Below, one piece after another: positions 53,713-64,000 of a stretch of 64,000 nucleotides of DNA (its first letter is position 1; every line of letters begins with the position of its first letter). Source of the stretch: Arenicola marina (Eukaryota; Annelida; Polychaeta; Arenicolidae); the NCBI GenBank assembly GCA_964019135.1, contig OZ025255.1, forward strand, positions 41,756,811 to 41,820,810, written 5' to 3'. The position numbers were made by a program, and so were the translations under genes. Under the pieces are notes generated by a model, which saw only the letters and a list, made by a program, of their open reading frames with translations, ran no database searches and was not told the origin of the DNA.

Positions 53713-53989
53713 TAATCAAGAAGGCAAATTGGGGTAATCATAAAAGGTATATCATATAGCGCGAAAACGGTTTTGGGCAAAATATATGTCAACTCGTTTA
53801 CTGTCCACTGTGTTACCTTCTGATTCAGTAACAGAGTGGACAGTAACAGAGTGGACAGTAACAGAGTGGACAGTAACCGAGTGGACAGTAACCGAGTGGA
53901 CAGTAACCGAGTGGACATATTTTGCACAAAAGCGTTCCCGCGCCATGAGATTTACCTTGTATGATCACCCAAATTTGCCTTCTTGATTA
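53713..53989. mobile_element. 277-bp inverted-repeat element with a 15-bp minisatellite core
   Basis: Ends TAATCAAGAAGGCAAATT / AATTTGCCTTCTTGATTA, with roughly 90-bp inverted arms carrying mismatches. TA at the tips could be a TA duplication. The centre holds tandem AGTAACMGAGTGGAC units. A related sequence lies at 53578-53640. Confidence 0.8.
53826..53918. repeat. 15-bp tandem repeat
   Basis: About six copies of AGTAACMGAGTGGAC. The first three have CAGAG and the last three CCGAG, showing local homogenisation. All frames are open, giving repeats such as VTEWT. Confidence 0.9.
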
Positions 53990-55039
53990 TAATTTCATGA
54001 TGTTTAACTTCGTTAAATTCATAGTTGTTCCTCCAACTATGAATGATATATATAATGATATAATCCATGGATAAAAACAGAGTGGACTTAAAGCGGGTGT
54101 CCAACCTAATTTAGTCGCGATCTGCACCGAACCTTTACATCTTAAAATTAAATGGGCGAGTGTTAACGCTTCGTTTCGACCGGCTGGTAAGGAGATCAAA
54201 ATTAAGGCAACCCGCCCCTAGCAATGTGAAGAAGAGCGCCATTTTGCCGGGAGCAGTGACGCATAGTGTGACTATTCATATGGCGCCGCCTTACGTTATA
54301 ACTCGCGGAGAGAGCGATCAGGGCCGCGATTTACAGATGAACAGCGGCAGTTCCAAGCCGCACAGTAGCGCAAGAATTTAGCCCTTCATGGAAAAGTACC
54401 ATCCAAACAAGAGCCGAAATCAGCCGGAGGCTGAGGCTTACTGACAGAAGTGATTTTGTTACAGACGATCATTTGCTAAATTATCATCCTATTTGGTCTA
54501 AATAGGGTCTGCAGCGGTCAATGTAGCTTGAAATAACTCATACAACGGGCATTTTAGCCCACAATCGCACCTACAAGGGGCAACACTGAGGGAATCGAAA
54601 GTGCTTTGAGTCCATTTCCCCATTCTCTCATCATTGGCGACTGAGCCAGGGGGTCCCCTTTGTGCGGCCCCATGGTTCCCAGGGTAAGGGCAATACGTCA
54701 ATTGTGAGCACAGGTATGTTCATGTATAGTTCAGCCCTACTAAGTACCGTAACAATCGCAGCTTTAACTTGCTTTCCTGATTTTTGACAAATTTTCTTAT
54801 TTGGCCAGAATCTCTATACTTTATCATTGGGCTTAGTTCCGTTGCCATGAAACGTCATCGTGACGTCACATGACGTCACTGACGCTTACCAAATTGGCTC
54901 CTAGCTTTTGGCGTTACCTACTCATGAAGTCGTTTTCGGTATCTAGTATTTTCTTTAAGGTATTATTAAAATACTCATGAAGTCATTTTCGGTGTCTAGT
55001 ATTTTCTTTAAGGTATTATTAAAATACTCATATATATAC
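53990..55039. other. Non-coding; pieces of dispersed families
   Basis: 54070-54200 is the inverse of the tail at 35930-36045. 54440-54900 resembles 26852 onward and 28215-28320. A small direct repeat (ACTCATGAAGTC..TTTCGGT) lies at 54928-55025. Confidence 0.6.
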
Positions 55040-55920
55040 TGTATAAACAATATGAGATATTTGCAAGCCATGCCTGATAGATATACTTGGAAACGGAGAT
55101 AATGATTCATTTTTGAGGTAGTTAGGTAACTAGACTAATCATAAAGCTTTTAAAATGTAAGTGGTTTGTCTAAATGTGATATAGTAAAAGATATAACAGA
55201 GCATCTTTGCGACTTAAAAATACAATAATATCCTCATACCACATAGAGGTATAGTCCCGCATAATTTTACGTAATGTTGAACGCTTGTATTGCTATGTAC
55301 AAAGCCCTGCTAAGGACATTCCACTTTTTAAAAATTAATCTCATTCCCACCAGTTAGACTTGGAATCGTTCCCATGATGGGATATCTAACATTTGCGGCT
55401 TTCTTGTGAGCCCCCTATTATTGTATTGAAGGGTGGGAACGCACATAACGTATACATGTATGTCAAGCAAATGACATAACATGCCCCCACCTTTTCAGTA
55501 AAATTTCAATGCATATAATGCGACTGATTATTGAATCGATATATTGAATTTCTGATACAAAACACTTCCCACGAGTGAGGAACTTTAAAATCGACCTCAT
55601 TTAAAGCGACAGGGGAGGTCTTGCAAAGAATCAATCCGTGCAAAATGGCTGCAATTTTTTCATTACCAGATGTCCCATTATTCCAGTAACGTTGGTTAGT
55701 GTGTATATGCAAAAGTGGAAGATTTATTGACAGATCAGTGCTACAAAAAAGATGCGACATCGAATGGAATTCAATACATCACCTGTTGGATTGCAGAGAA
55801 AAAAAAGGGCGTGGAATATTTGCGAACACCGATGTGGCAATATCATCGCTCACAGCTAGCACCATGCATACAGAGACAGGCTGCCACACCATACAACCCA
55901 CTATGTACACAACTACCGCC
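55040..55920 (+). repeat. Upstream part of duplicated GT92 module, copy 2
   Basis: Collinear with 36420-37320, with insertions and deletions. It leads directly into the expanded 53-bp array. Confidence 0.85.
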
Positions 55921-56767
55921 ATCCAGTGACACGGTGCCACACCATACATCCCACCATGTACACAACTACCGCCATCCAGTGACACGGTGCCGCACCATAC
56001 ATCCCACTATGTACACAACTACCGCCATCCAGTGACACGGTGCCGCACCATACAACCCACTATGTACACAACTACCGCCATCCAGTGATACGGTGCCGCA
56101 CCATACAACCCACTATGTACACAACTACCGCCATCCAGTGACACGGTGTCGCACCATACAACCCACTATGTACACAACTACCGCCATCCAGTGACACGCT
56201 GCCGCACCATACAACGCACTATGTTCACAACTACCGCCATCCAGTGACACGCTGCCACGCCATACAATCCACTATGTACACAACTACCGCCATCCAGTTA
56301 CACGCTGCCACACCATACTACCCACTATGTTCACAACTACCGCCATCCAGTGACACGCTGCCGCACCATACAACGCACTATGTTCACAACTACCGCCATC
56401 CAGTGACACGCTGCCACATCATACAATCCACTATGTACACAACTACCGCCATCCAGTGACACGGTGCCACACCATACAACCCACCATGTACACAACTACC
56501 GCCATCCAGTGACACGCTGCCACACCATACAACCCACTATGTTCACAACTACCGCCATCCAGTGACACGGTGTCGCACCATACAACCCACTATGTACACA
56601 ACTACCGCCATCCGGTGATACGCTGACACACCATACAACCCACTATGTACACAACTACCGCCATCCAGTGACACGCTGCCACACCATACAACCCACTATG
56701 TACACAACTACCGCCATCCAGTGATACGCTGACACACCATACAACCCACTATGTACACAACTACCGC
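55880..56767. repeat. 53-bp minisatellite, about 17 copies, upstream of GT92 copy 2
   Basis: Unit contains CAACTACCGCCATCCAGTGA and CACGCTGCCACACCATACAA. The period is 53 (for example 55910 to 55963). Variants (GGTGCCGC / GCTGCCAC / GCTGACAC, GTACACA / GTTCACA) are interspersed. The reading frames are artefacts of a stop-poor unit. Copy 1 of the module has a single unit at this place. Confidence 0.95.
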
Positions 56768-57566
56768 AGGTAATCACAGGTGACGTTCGGCTTTTGTCCT
56801 ACCTCATTTCAATAGAAGCAGCCCAGCTCAACCTGTACAATTTGGTACTTGTAGAAACCATATATTTGTAATCATAAACGGCCAAAAATCTGCATTTCGA
56901 CGACTACAATATTACGCCAACAAACAGGATGACATTTTCCACTCATGCATGGAACAAATAAATGATGATGGCGGAACGAAAATAACAGATTTAGAAGTGG
57001 CCCAGCTCGCCTTATATCAAACACTTACTTGTAGAACCCAGATATATATAATCATGCATGGAATCTATGTCTAGCTTTACTTCATGTGGCCAAATTAAAT
57101 GGCTACAACATCTGAATTTTGACGACTGCAATGTTACATCAAGGACACATTTTGCACGCATACATATTTGTTTTTTGCAATGTGAGCTTGAACCATCCCA
57201 CCCGAACCCCCTAAAGAAACTCTATGGAAGCATTGTCACTTAAGTAATTACGGAGATTAAAAAAACCGAAAACGAATAGACCAAAGTCCTGATACTGTTT
57301 AAAAAAATATTGGCTGGTATGTACATTGGATTAATATTGAGATATCGAAAAGAAAAACCCGCAAGGTCGAGAAACGGTCATATATATATATAGTATTCGG
57401 TAGGTGGTGCCACAGTGATCCTACGTACTAAGGCCTTGAATATCCAATATGAAAGTACGCCATCCTATTATAGATTTGAATCTGGGACATAACGCTTCCA
57501 TGATGGGGTGCTGTAGGACAATGTGTATTCTCCAAACCTTTGAACTTGTCTGTGATTGCCTTTCAG
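56768..57566 (+). other. Probable intron or 5' flank of GT92 copy 2
   Basis: No protein match. 57370-57566 is nearly identical to the inverted copy at 62933-63130, and the last 30 bases are a well-formed acceptor (GTGATTGCCTTTCAG). An upstream exon with the start codon should exist but is not identified. Confidence 0.5.
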
Positions 57567-59027
57567 CGATGTCCCGGCACCGTGCTGGTGATCTTCTGTC
57601 TCCTTGGTTACGTCTGTCGCTTCCTCGTGCGTTCCCAAGGAGACCAACACGTCATCAGGATGAGGGACTTCAGAGATAAGTCGGACGGCTACTTCCGGTC
57701 AGCTGGGAACCACCTCGGCGACGTCTTCCTGTTTAGCGCCTTCTGGGACGACCGCTGGAGCATCGGGCCGCAGCCCGTCATTCGGGTCCTGGCCGTCATG
57801 GAAACCACCAACTTGACGGTGCCTTATGGTCAGCGGCAATATCATCCCGATGACTTTACCGTGCCTCACCTCCTCCCTCATCCGATATTTTGTTTGATAG
57901 AGTGTCGCAACCGGACTTCAACATACCACGTCCGGGTAGTGAGCGCCAATCACGTGTCTTTGGGGCCCTTGCGAGTGATGCGAGGACACACTTACGGCAA
58001 GTATATCTTCAGTTGCATCCAGAAGACGTGCACTGCAAATCACGGGGAGTTCCGGATTAGCTTAGGATACGAAGTGAGCAAACGCTCTCTATGGAGTAAA
58101 AGAACGGTATTTCATGACGGCAACTCTGTTCCCGTTGAGTTCCCGGCGAAGCCTGAAGATCCATCGGATGTCCTGGACTTCGCGACCTGTCACCCCGTGG
58201 CCTTCAACCACCTGGATCCAACTCGCCTGGTCGAATGGCTGGAGATGCAGAGAATTCTCGGCATCGGTAAAGTGATCATGTACAACGACATTCTGGATGA
58301 GTCAACGTCGCGGGTTCTTCGTCATTACGAGAGCGAAGGCTTCATGGAGGTCAGACAAACCCGGCCTCTCTTTGTGACGGAGGATGGGAGTCTAGACATG
58401 CAGGATTATGGAGCCAGAAACGGGATCTGTGTCAGTGACTGTATGTATCGACACATGTACCAGGCCAAATACGTTGTCACTTTGGATGCCGACGAGGTAA
58501 TTGTACCCAGGCAATCTCTTGACCTAAGCGGTCTGATCCGAGATGTTCGAAAAGTTCAGCTGCATGGCAAACCTACGAAGGTTGGCAGCTATAGATTCCA
58601 GAACATGAACTTTCTAACGGAGGCCAAGTTCGGAGCCAAACCGGACCAGGCGAAGCCCTCACAGTTGCACATGCTGCGCCACCGCCGCCGACAACCAGTC
58701 AGTGACCCGAAGTATCATCCTAAAGTCATCGTGGACGCCATGGGATGCGTCGCCTTATACCAGCACCACTGTCGCCGCCTAACGGACGCCTTCAGCACCA
58801 CGGAGAAGGACATCGAGCTGGGAGTCGACCCAAAGTTTGGTGCGCTTCACCATTATAGAAACTCTCTGAGTAACCTGAGGAAATTGATATTCCTCAGATA
58901 TCCACAGACCCATGAAGTAATTGAGGACGACATAATGTCTCGATACGAAGGGAAGTTAGCGCTGAGTGTTAAAAGGCAGCTTGAGTCGCTGGGAATTAAA
59001 TCTTATAAACTAAGATTAAAGGATTAG
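57567..59027 (+). CDS. GT92-like glycosyltransferase, copy 2 (last exon, open)
   Basis: 486 codons, open from the same splice acceptor as copy 1 and clearly its paralogue; most differences lie in the middle and at the C-terminus. Membrane anchor VLVIFCLLGYVCRFLV, then a lumenal domain with RLVEWLEMQRILGIGKVIMYN, DCMYRHMYQAKYVVTLDADEVIVPR (DxD motif) and KFGALHHYRNSL. The C-terminal 35 residues (RYPQTHEVIEDDI to SYKLRLKD) differ from copy 1, which ends LLGLESF. Intact reading frame and conserved motifs suggest a working type II Golgi glycosyltransferase; the substrate is unknown. Confidence 0.88.
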   Translation, partial: RCPGTVLVIFCLLGYVCRFLVRSQGDQHVIRMRDFRDKSDGYFRSAGNHLGDVFLFSAFWDDRWSIGPQPVIRVLAVMETTNLTVPYGQRQYHPDDFTVPHLLPHPIFCLIECRNRTSTYHVRVVSANHVSLGPLRVMRGHTYGKYIFSCIQKTCTANHGEFRISLGYEVSKRSLWSKRTVFHDGNSVPVEFPAKPEDPSDVLDFATCHPVAFNHLDPTRLVEWLEMQRILGIGKVIMYNDILDESTSRVLRHYESEGFMEVRQTRPLFVTEDGSLDMQDYGARNGICVSDCMYRHMYQAKYVVTLDADEVIVPRQSLDLSGLIRDVRKVQLHGKPTKVGSYRFQNMNFLTEAKFGAKPDQAKPSQLHMLRHRRRQPVSDPKYHPKVIVDAMGCVALYQHHCRRLTDAFSTTEKDIELGVDPKFGALHHYRNSLSNLRKLIFLRYPQTHEVIEDDIMSRYEGKLALSVKRQLESLGIKSYKLRLKD

Positions 59028-59264
59028 ATTTTGGATAATATCTTGGATTAGTAGGGTCGTGTTTCTTTTCAGTAATATATTTGACTGCGTACAGTTTTAA
59101 ATGATGTGGTTTGTTAATTGGTACCCCAACATAGGGTAAAGGCGATGCATTGGCAGTTTATTTTCATTTTATTTCATTAGTTTCATCTCATTGGCGGTGT
59201 GCTTATGGATGCAAACATACAGGGTAAATGTAATTACATGTGCATACATTTAGACACGTACATA
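59028..59264. other. 3' flank of GT92 copy 2
   Basis: AT-rich 3' UTR-like sequence with no canonical AATAAA in the first 200 bases that I can point to. Confidence 0.4.
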
Positions 59265-61250
59265 TTAGTATGTTTTTTGTTGTTTATTAAATATTGTAAG
59301 GCCAGCGACCCATGGTATGTACAAACATTCATAAATATAATATACATTTGGTGGTGTCGCCTTGTGCTTTGATGCTATGGTGCTACGATGAGGGATCACT
59401 CTTGGGGGATACTGCTCAGTATAACGCTCCATCGCCAGATGGATAAAGATGGCTAAACTGCGTATGTTATTTGAATTCTTTGATTGCATTACCGAAATAA
59501 ATTGTTGAAAACGGGCTCCTCTGGGTTGGATAGGCGCGATGAATTTTTCTTTTAGATCATTAAACAAAGGGCATATTAATAGAACATGGTTTTCGTTTTG
59601 CGTCAGACACCTCACAACCGTTACTAACGATTTGGGTACAATGCTCACAGAAAAACCCTTTGACGGTGTTGTCTGTTCGGCGAAACCGCCGATTCCGCAT
59701 CTACCTTTTGACAAGGCCTTAAGCAGACCATAGCTTGGCATATTGTCCAAATAAAATTCTAAATCTATTTCCTGTTTGAACAAACAATAATAGCTGAGAT
59801 ATTGGCTGTCATCAATTACTCCGTACCAGTCCTGAACGGCACAATCTCTTACTCCTTGCTTGAACTGTAACAACAATGTTATCGAATCTCCTAGCCCGTG
59901 TTCAACCCAGGCAAAGCCATAACCAAACTTGAGGGGCGTAGCCTATACACGAGAAATGCATGTTATCTTCCCATTATCGGTCAATTGCAGTAACATGTGG
60001 TAACAATTCTTTTCGATATTTCCAGTAATCTTAACCAGTACTTTATCATCCGCACGAGACAGAGGGTAAACGACAGTAGGCGTCCACATTCTCCATAGAC
60101 TGCCGCGTTCGGCGTTCGCCAAGGTACTCCCACGACATATTTGAGGAATTTTGTACGGATCCTTTCAATACAAACATTGGTTTCCAAACCTCAGATTTCT
60201 GCCCCGTATACAAGACTAGGCTGTATTATTGCATCAGAGAGCTATGGGGCTTTCGTCGGAGCAAGGCCTCCACATTGAGCCGCGGCGTCTTGTCACATTT
60301 CAACTCGCCTGAGCTACAGCCTGAGCTGAAGCATTTATCATCGTGCTCTCGCAGATTATCTTGTATCTGTTGTTTGAATAACATATCAGCACTTCTATCA
60401 TCATTCTGTAGCTCACTGAGATATTTAATCCATCGTTCTGGCGTTACACTACTGCTAGCCTTGGTCTGCCGAAAACTTTCCAGTGTTTTCAAACATTTTC
60501 ATCGTGTAAAGAATCATACAGCCGCAATCTTAATTCCGTTTCGTACGTCGTTTGCTTTAATTTGCACAATGCCTTAAACTTAAGTTAGGTAAGGTAAGGT
60601 AAGGTAAGGTAAAGTAAGGTAAAGTAAGGTAAGGAAAGGTGAGGTAAGGTAAGGTAAGGTAAGGTAAGGTGGGTAAAGTAGGGTAAGGTAATGTAAGGTA
60701 AGGTAAGGTAAGGCAAGGTAAGGTAAGGTACCACAGGTAAGTGCTGTGATATGTCACAGTCGGTGACATATAAGTCGGCTTTCCATTCAAACATCTTCTC
60801 AGACATTAAAACATAATCAATTAGACTGCAACCATGAACACTGACGTACGCATAGGAACCATCGTTATCACCCGGAGTCTGACCGTTCAACATATGGAGA
60901 TCGTTTCTTTCGCACATTTCTATCAAATATCGCTCAAATGTTGACGTTACCTCTATCCATGGAGGATCTCACAGTACAAACGTTACTTGGTTCGTTTAAC
61001 TTCTTTACTCGCGGGTAAATCGTATTTTTAATATAGACAATTATTCCTCCGGGCGTATGCGTGAAATTACTTGTACGTGGTGCACAGTTGTGTATAGGAA
61101 TATATCAAGCCAGAATATTGACATTATCTGTTGGGTTAGTCCAAGTTTCGTACAGGATAAGGAAGTCGATGAACTCGCTAAATAAAGGCGATAATGTCTG
61201 TCGATGTAAACCGTCAATGTTCCAGGAAACAAACCTGTAACAGGTTGGGC
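59265..61250 (-). pseudogene. LINE remnant: endonuclease and C-terminal parts, RT core deleted
   Basis: Leftward from 61250: FVSWNIDGLHRQTLS and LYETWTNP (endonuclease Asn and Glu), GGIIVYIKN, LHMLNGQTPGDNDGSY and CSLIDYVLMS (second half of endonuclease), an AAGGT microsatellite, LYDSLHDENV, SVTPERWIKYLSELQ, then a jump over the whole RT core to SLVYGAEI, RIRTKFLKYVVGVPWRTPN and the tail SYYCLFKQEIDLEFY to VRCLTQNENHVLLICPLF. Frameshifts and stops are numerous. It lies between GT92 copies 2 and 3 on the opposite strand. It differs from the LINE at 46716. Confidence 0.82.
60584..60730. repeat. (AAGGT)n microsatellite
   Basis: About 29 pentamers of AAGGT with a few variants. It sits inside the dead LINE, right after the HLPVV codons of the endonuclease. 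Confidence 0.95.
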
Positions 61251-61717
61251 CATGGCCTGCTTCCTATTCTGGACCTATGGTGCTATATTAGTATGCATTA
61301 CAGTGGAAAAGGTTCTCTTTGCGGCATAATAAAAAATAAGAAAATGACAACGTTATTAACGTCGCATAAATGAATAATGAACTGACGTGGTGAAAATGAT
61401 AAAAATGGGCCGAGAAGACTCGCATCTCACTTTGACAAATGTTATTTGAAAGTAACTCGCATTATCAAAATCATCAGTTTCCAACGAGTGGACGAGCAGT
61501 GGCTTAGCTTGTTCTTTGGCTCATTGTTTTAGCTCTTAGTCTAATACAAAACCATATAACGCCAGCACTAATAATTTTGACCTTTACAAAAACAGGTGAT
61601 CCAAAGTGACAATATAAAGAGCACTTCTATAAGGGTACAACGCTTACGCCATATCGCGTCATAGCTTGGGGCCTTAATACTTGGGCGTTAATAACATACG
61701 GATAACAAATCTTTTTA
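61251..61717. other. Non-coding; breakpoint beside GT92 copy 3
   Basis: No recognisable gene. Homology to GT92 copy 2 stops near 61728, so this sequence replaces the missing end of copy 3. Confidence 0.5.
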
Positions 61718-62932
61718 TCAATACCAAGCTTGGCGACAGTGGTGCTGGTATAAGGCGACGCATCCAATGGCGTCCACGATGACTTTAGGATGATACTTCG
61801 GGTCACTGACTGTTTGTCGGCGGCGGTGGCGCAGCATGTGCAATTGTGAGGGCTTCGTCTGGTCCGGTTTGGCTCCGAACTTGACCTCCGTTAGAAAGTT
61901 CATGTTCTGGAATCTATAGCTGCCGACCTTCGTAGGTTTGCCATGCAGCTGAACTCTTTGAACATCCCGGATCAGACCGCTTAGGTCACGTGATTGCCTG
62001 GGTACAATTACCTCGTCGGCATCCAAACTGACAACGTATTTGACCTGGTACATGTGTCGATACATACAGTCACTGACACAGATCCCGTTTCTGGCTCCAT
62101 AATCCTGCATGTCTAGACTCCCATCCTCAGTCACAAAGAGAGGCCGGGTTTGTCGCACCTCCATGACGCCTTCGCTCTCGTAATGACGAAGAACCCGCGA
62201 CGTTGACTCATCCAGACTGTCGTTGTACATGATCACTTTACCGATGCCGAGAATCCTCTGCATCTCCAGCCATTCGACTAGGCGAGTTGGATCCAGGTGG
62301 TTGAAGGCCACGGGGTGACAGGTCGCGAAGTCCAGAACATCCGATGGATCTTCAGACTTCGCCGGGAACTCAACGGGAACAGAATTGCCGTCATGAAATA
62401 CCGTTCTTCTACTCCATAGAGAGGGTTTGCTCACTTCGTACCCTAAGCTGATCCGGAACTCCGAGTGATTTGCAGTGCACGTCTTCTGAAGATATACTTG
62501 CCGTAAGTGTGTTCTCGCATCACTCGGAAGGGCCCCAACGACACGTGATTGGCGCTCACTCCTCCGGACGTGGTAGGTTGAAGTCAGGTTGCCACACTCT
62601 ATCAAACAAAATATGGGATGAGGGAGGAGGTGAGGCAAGGTCAAGCCATCTGGATGATATTTCCGCTGATCATAAGGCACAGTGAAGTTGGTGGTTTCCA
62701 TGATGGTCAGGACCCTGATGACGGGCTGCGGCTCGACGCTCCAGCGGTCGTCCGAGAAGGCGTTAAACAGGAAGACGTCGCCGAGGTGGTTCCCAGCTGA
62801 CCGGAAGTAGCCGTCCGACTTGTCCCTGAAGTCCCTCATCCTGATGACGTGTTGGTCTCCTTGGAAACGCACGAGGAAGTGACAGACGTAACCAAGGAGA
62901 CAGAAGATCACCAGCACGGTGCCGGGACATCG
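61718..62932 (-). pseudogene. GT92-like glycosyltransferase, copy 3 (inverted, truncated)
   Basis: Starts at the same splice acceptor (GCCTTTTAG|CGATG) and is closer to copy 2 than to copy 1. The membrane anchor, the VEWLEMQRILGIGKVIMYN core and SLDADEVIVPRQ are intact. In the middle a one-base insertion near 62575 and a 10-bp deletion near 62492 shift about 28 codons (HVRRSERQS...VYLQ) and then restore the frame. The end is lost: after HHC the frame reads RQAWY and stops, about 80 residues short of copy 2. The TAG just before the exon shows that the upstream sequence cannot be read through as coding. Confidence 0.88.
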
Positions 62933-63130
62933 CTAAAAGGCAAACACAGACCAGTTCAAAGGTTTGGAGAATACACATTGTTCTACAGCACCCCATCATG
63001 GAAGCGTTATGTCCCAGATTCAAATCTATAATAGGATGGCGTACTTTCATATTGGATATTCAAGGCCTTAGTCCGTAGGATCACCGTGGCGCCACCTAGC
63101 GAATACTACATATATATGACCGTTTCTCGA
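62933..63130 (-). repeat. Flank shared with GT92 copy 2 (57370-57566)
   Basis: Reverse complement of 57370-57566, including GGCCTTGAATATCCAATATG and ATGATGGGGTGCTGTAG. This places the duplication boundary beyond the exon. Confidence 0.88.
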
Positions 63131-63853
63131 CCTTGCGTGTCACTGGATGGAGGTAGTTGTGTACATAATGGGTTGTATAGTGTGGCAGCGTGTCAATTGA
63201 TGGCGGTAGTTGTGTACATAGTGGGTTGTATGGTGTGGCACCGTGTCACTGGATGACGGTAGTTGTGTACATAGTGGGTTGTATGGTGTGGCGCCGGGTC
63301 ACTGAAAGGCGGTAGTTGTGTACAAAGTGGGTTGTATGGTGTGGCAGCGTGTCACTGGATGGCGGTAGTTGTGTACATAGTGGGTTGTATAGTGTGGCAC
63401 CGTGTCACTGGATGGCGGTAGTTGTGTACATAGTGGGTTGTATGGTGTGGCAGCGTGTCACTGGATGACGGTAGTTGTGTACATAGTGGGTTGTATGGTG
63501 TGGCAGCGTGTCACTGGATGGCGGTAGTTGTGTACATATTGGGCTGTATGGTGTGGCACCGTGTCACTGGATGGCGGTAGTTGTGTACATAGTGGGTTGT
63601 ATAGTGTGGCACCGTGTCACTGGATGACGGTAGTTGTGTACATAGTGGGTTGTATGGTGTGGCAGCGTGTCACTGGATGGCGGTATTTGTGTACATAGTG
63701 GGTTGTATGGTGTGGCAGCGTGTCACTGGATGACGGTAGTTGTGTACATAATGGGTTGTATGGTGTGGCACCGTGTCACTGGATGGCGGTATTTGTGTAC
63801 ATAGTGGGTTGTATGGTGTGGCAGCGTGTCACTGGATGGCGGTAGTTGTGTAG
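63131..63853. repeat. 53-bp minisatellite, about 13-14 copies, upstream of GT92 copy 3
   Basis: The inverse of the unit at 55880-56767 (TGTCACTGGATGGCGGTAGT...GGGTTGTATGGTGTGGCA). It abuts the GT92 flank directly, whereas at copy 2 about 600 bp lie between. Confidence 0.95.
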
Positions 63854-63892
63854 ATAAAAGCGGAAATAAAACCCGCGAAAACTGTACAACCC

Positions 63893-64000
63893 TAATGTCC
63901 TCGCCTGACCAGTCCATATAAGAAGCGTTTTACGTAACCATAGATGCCGCGCGCAGGCATGAAATTATTATGTCATACGACAGAATTAGCGCGCCTGACA
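63893..64000 (-). repeat. Dispersed family X, partial copy at window edge
   Basis: Reverse complement of about 42010-42120 (TGTCCTCGCCTGACCAGTCC, TTTTACGTAACCATAGATGC). Cut off by the end of the window. Confidence 0.8.

Noticed and set aside
55699..56459. Repeated MYTTTAIQ-type peptides
   Set aside because: Translations of the 53-bp minisatellite; the unit length is not a multiple of 3, so there is no stable frame.

Overview
This is animal nuclear DNA that is poor in genes and crowded with transposable elements. The evidence is intron-bearing genes with GT/AG splice signals, AATAAA poly(A) signals, a mitochondrial HTD2-type enzyme, GT92-type glycosyltransferases, THAP-domain exons, a tRNA-derived SINE, several LINEs, Gypsy and BEL/Pao retrotransposons and many inverted-repeat DNA elements. 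The mix suggests a marine invertebrate such as a lancelet, mollusc or echinoderm. The sequence alone does not decide which.

Layout. 1-2.1 kb: a compact HTD2-like gene. 2.2-8.5 kb: a 22-bp minisatellite split by a complete Gypsy element (240-bp LTRs, 5-bp target duplication CCATG). Three younger DNA insertions sit inside the Gypsy: an 83-bp perfect hairpin, a 695-bp Mutator-like element and a TTAA-targeting MITE. 10.2-16.9 kb: a composite of DNA transposons. Its outer inverted repeats are built from the palindrome GTCTTTTCGCGAAAAGAC. Inside are a large foldback, a decayed two-gene element (THAP/DDE transposase facing a SAP-SWIM-YqaJ nuclease gene) and a MULE-type transposase tail. 17-21 kb: AT-rich and non-coding, with small TE scars. 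21.8-25.2 kb: a THAP pseudo-exon and a dead LINE carrying a 1.1-kb DNA insertion. 25-36 kb: dispersed repeats, minisatellites, a second TTAA MITE, a SINE and two more THAP exon fragments.

36.4-39.2, 55.1-59.0 and 61.7-63.9 kb: three copies of a duplicated module carrying a GT92-like gene. Two copies are open and one is an inverted, truncated pseudogene. In two copies a 53-bp repeat has expanded upstream of the gene. 42.7-44.8 kb: a RecQ-like helicase first exon lies between long inverted repeats. 45.5-52 kb: a BEL/Pao pol pseudogene interrupted by a nearly intact 4.3-kb LINE with target duplication TACCT. 59.3-61.3 kb: another dead LINE.

The host genes likely to function are HTD2 and GT92 copies 1 and 2. 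Almost everything else is mobile DNA at different stages of decay, and its nesting gives a relative order of insertion.
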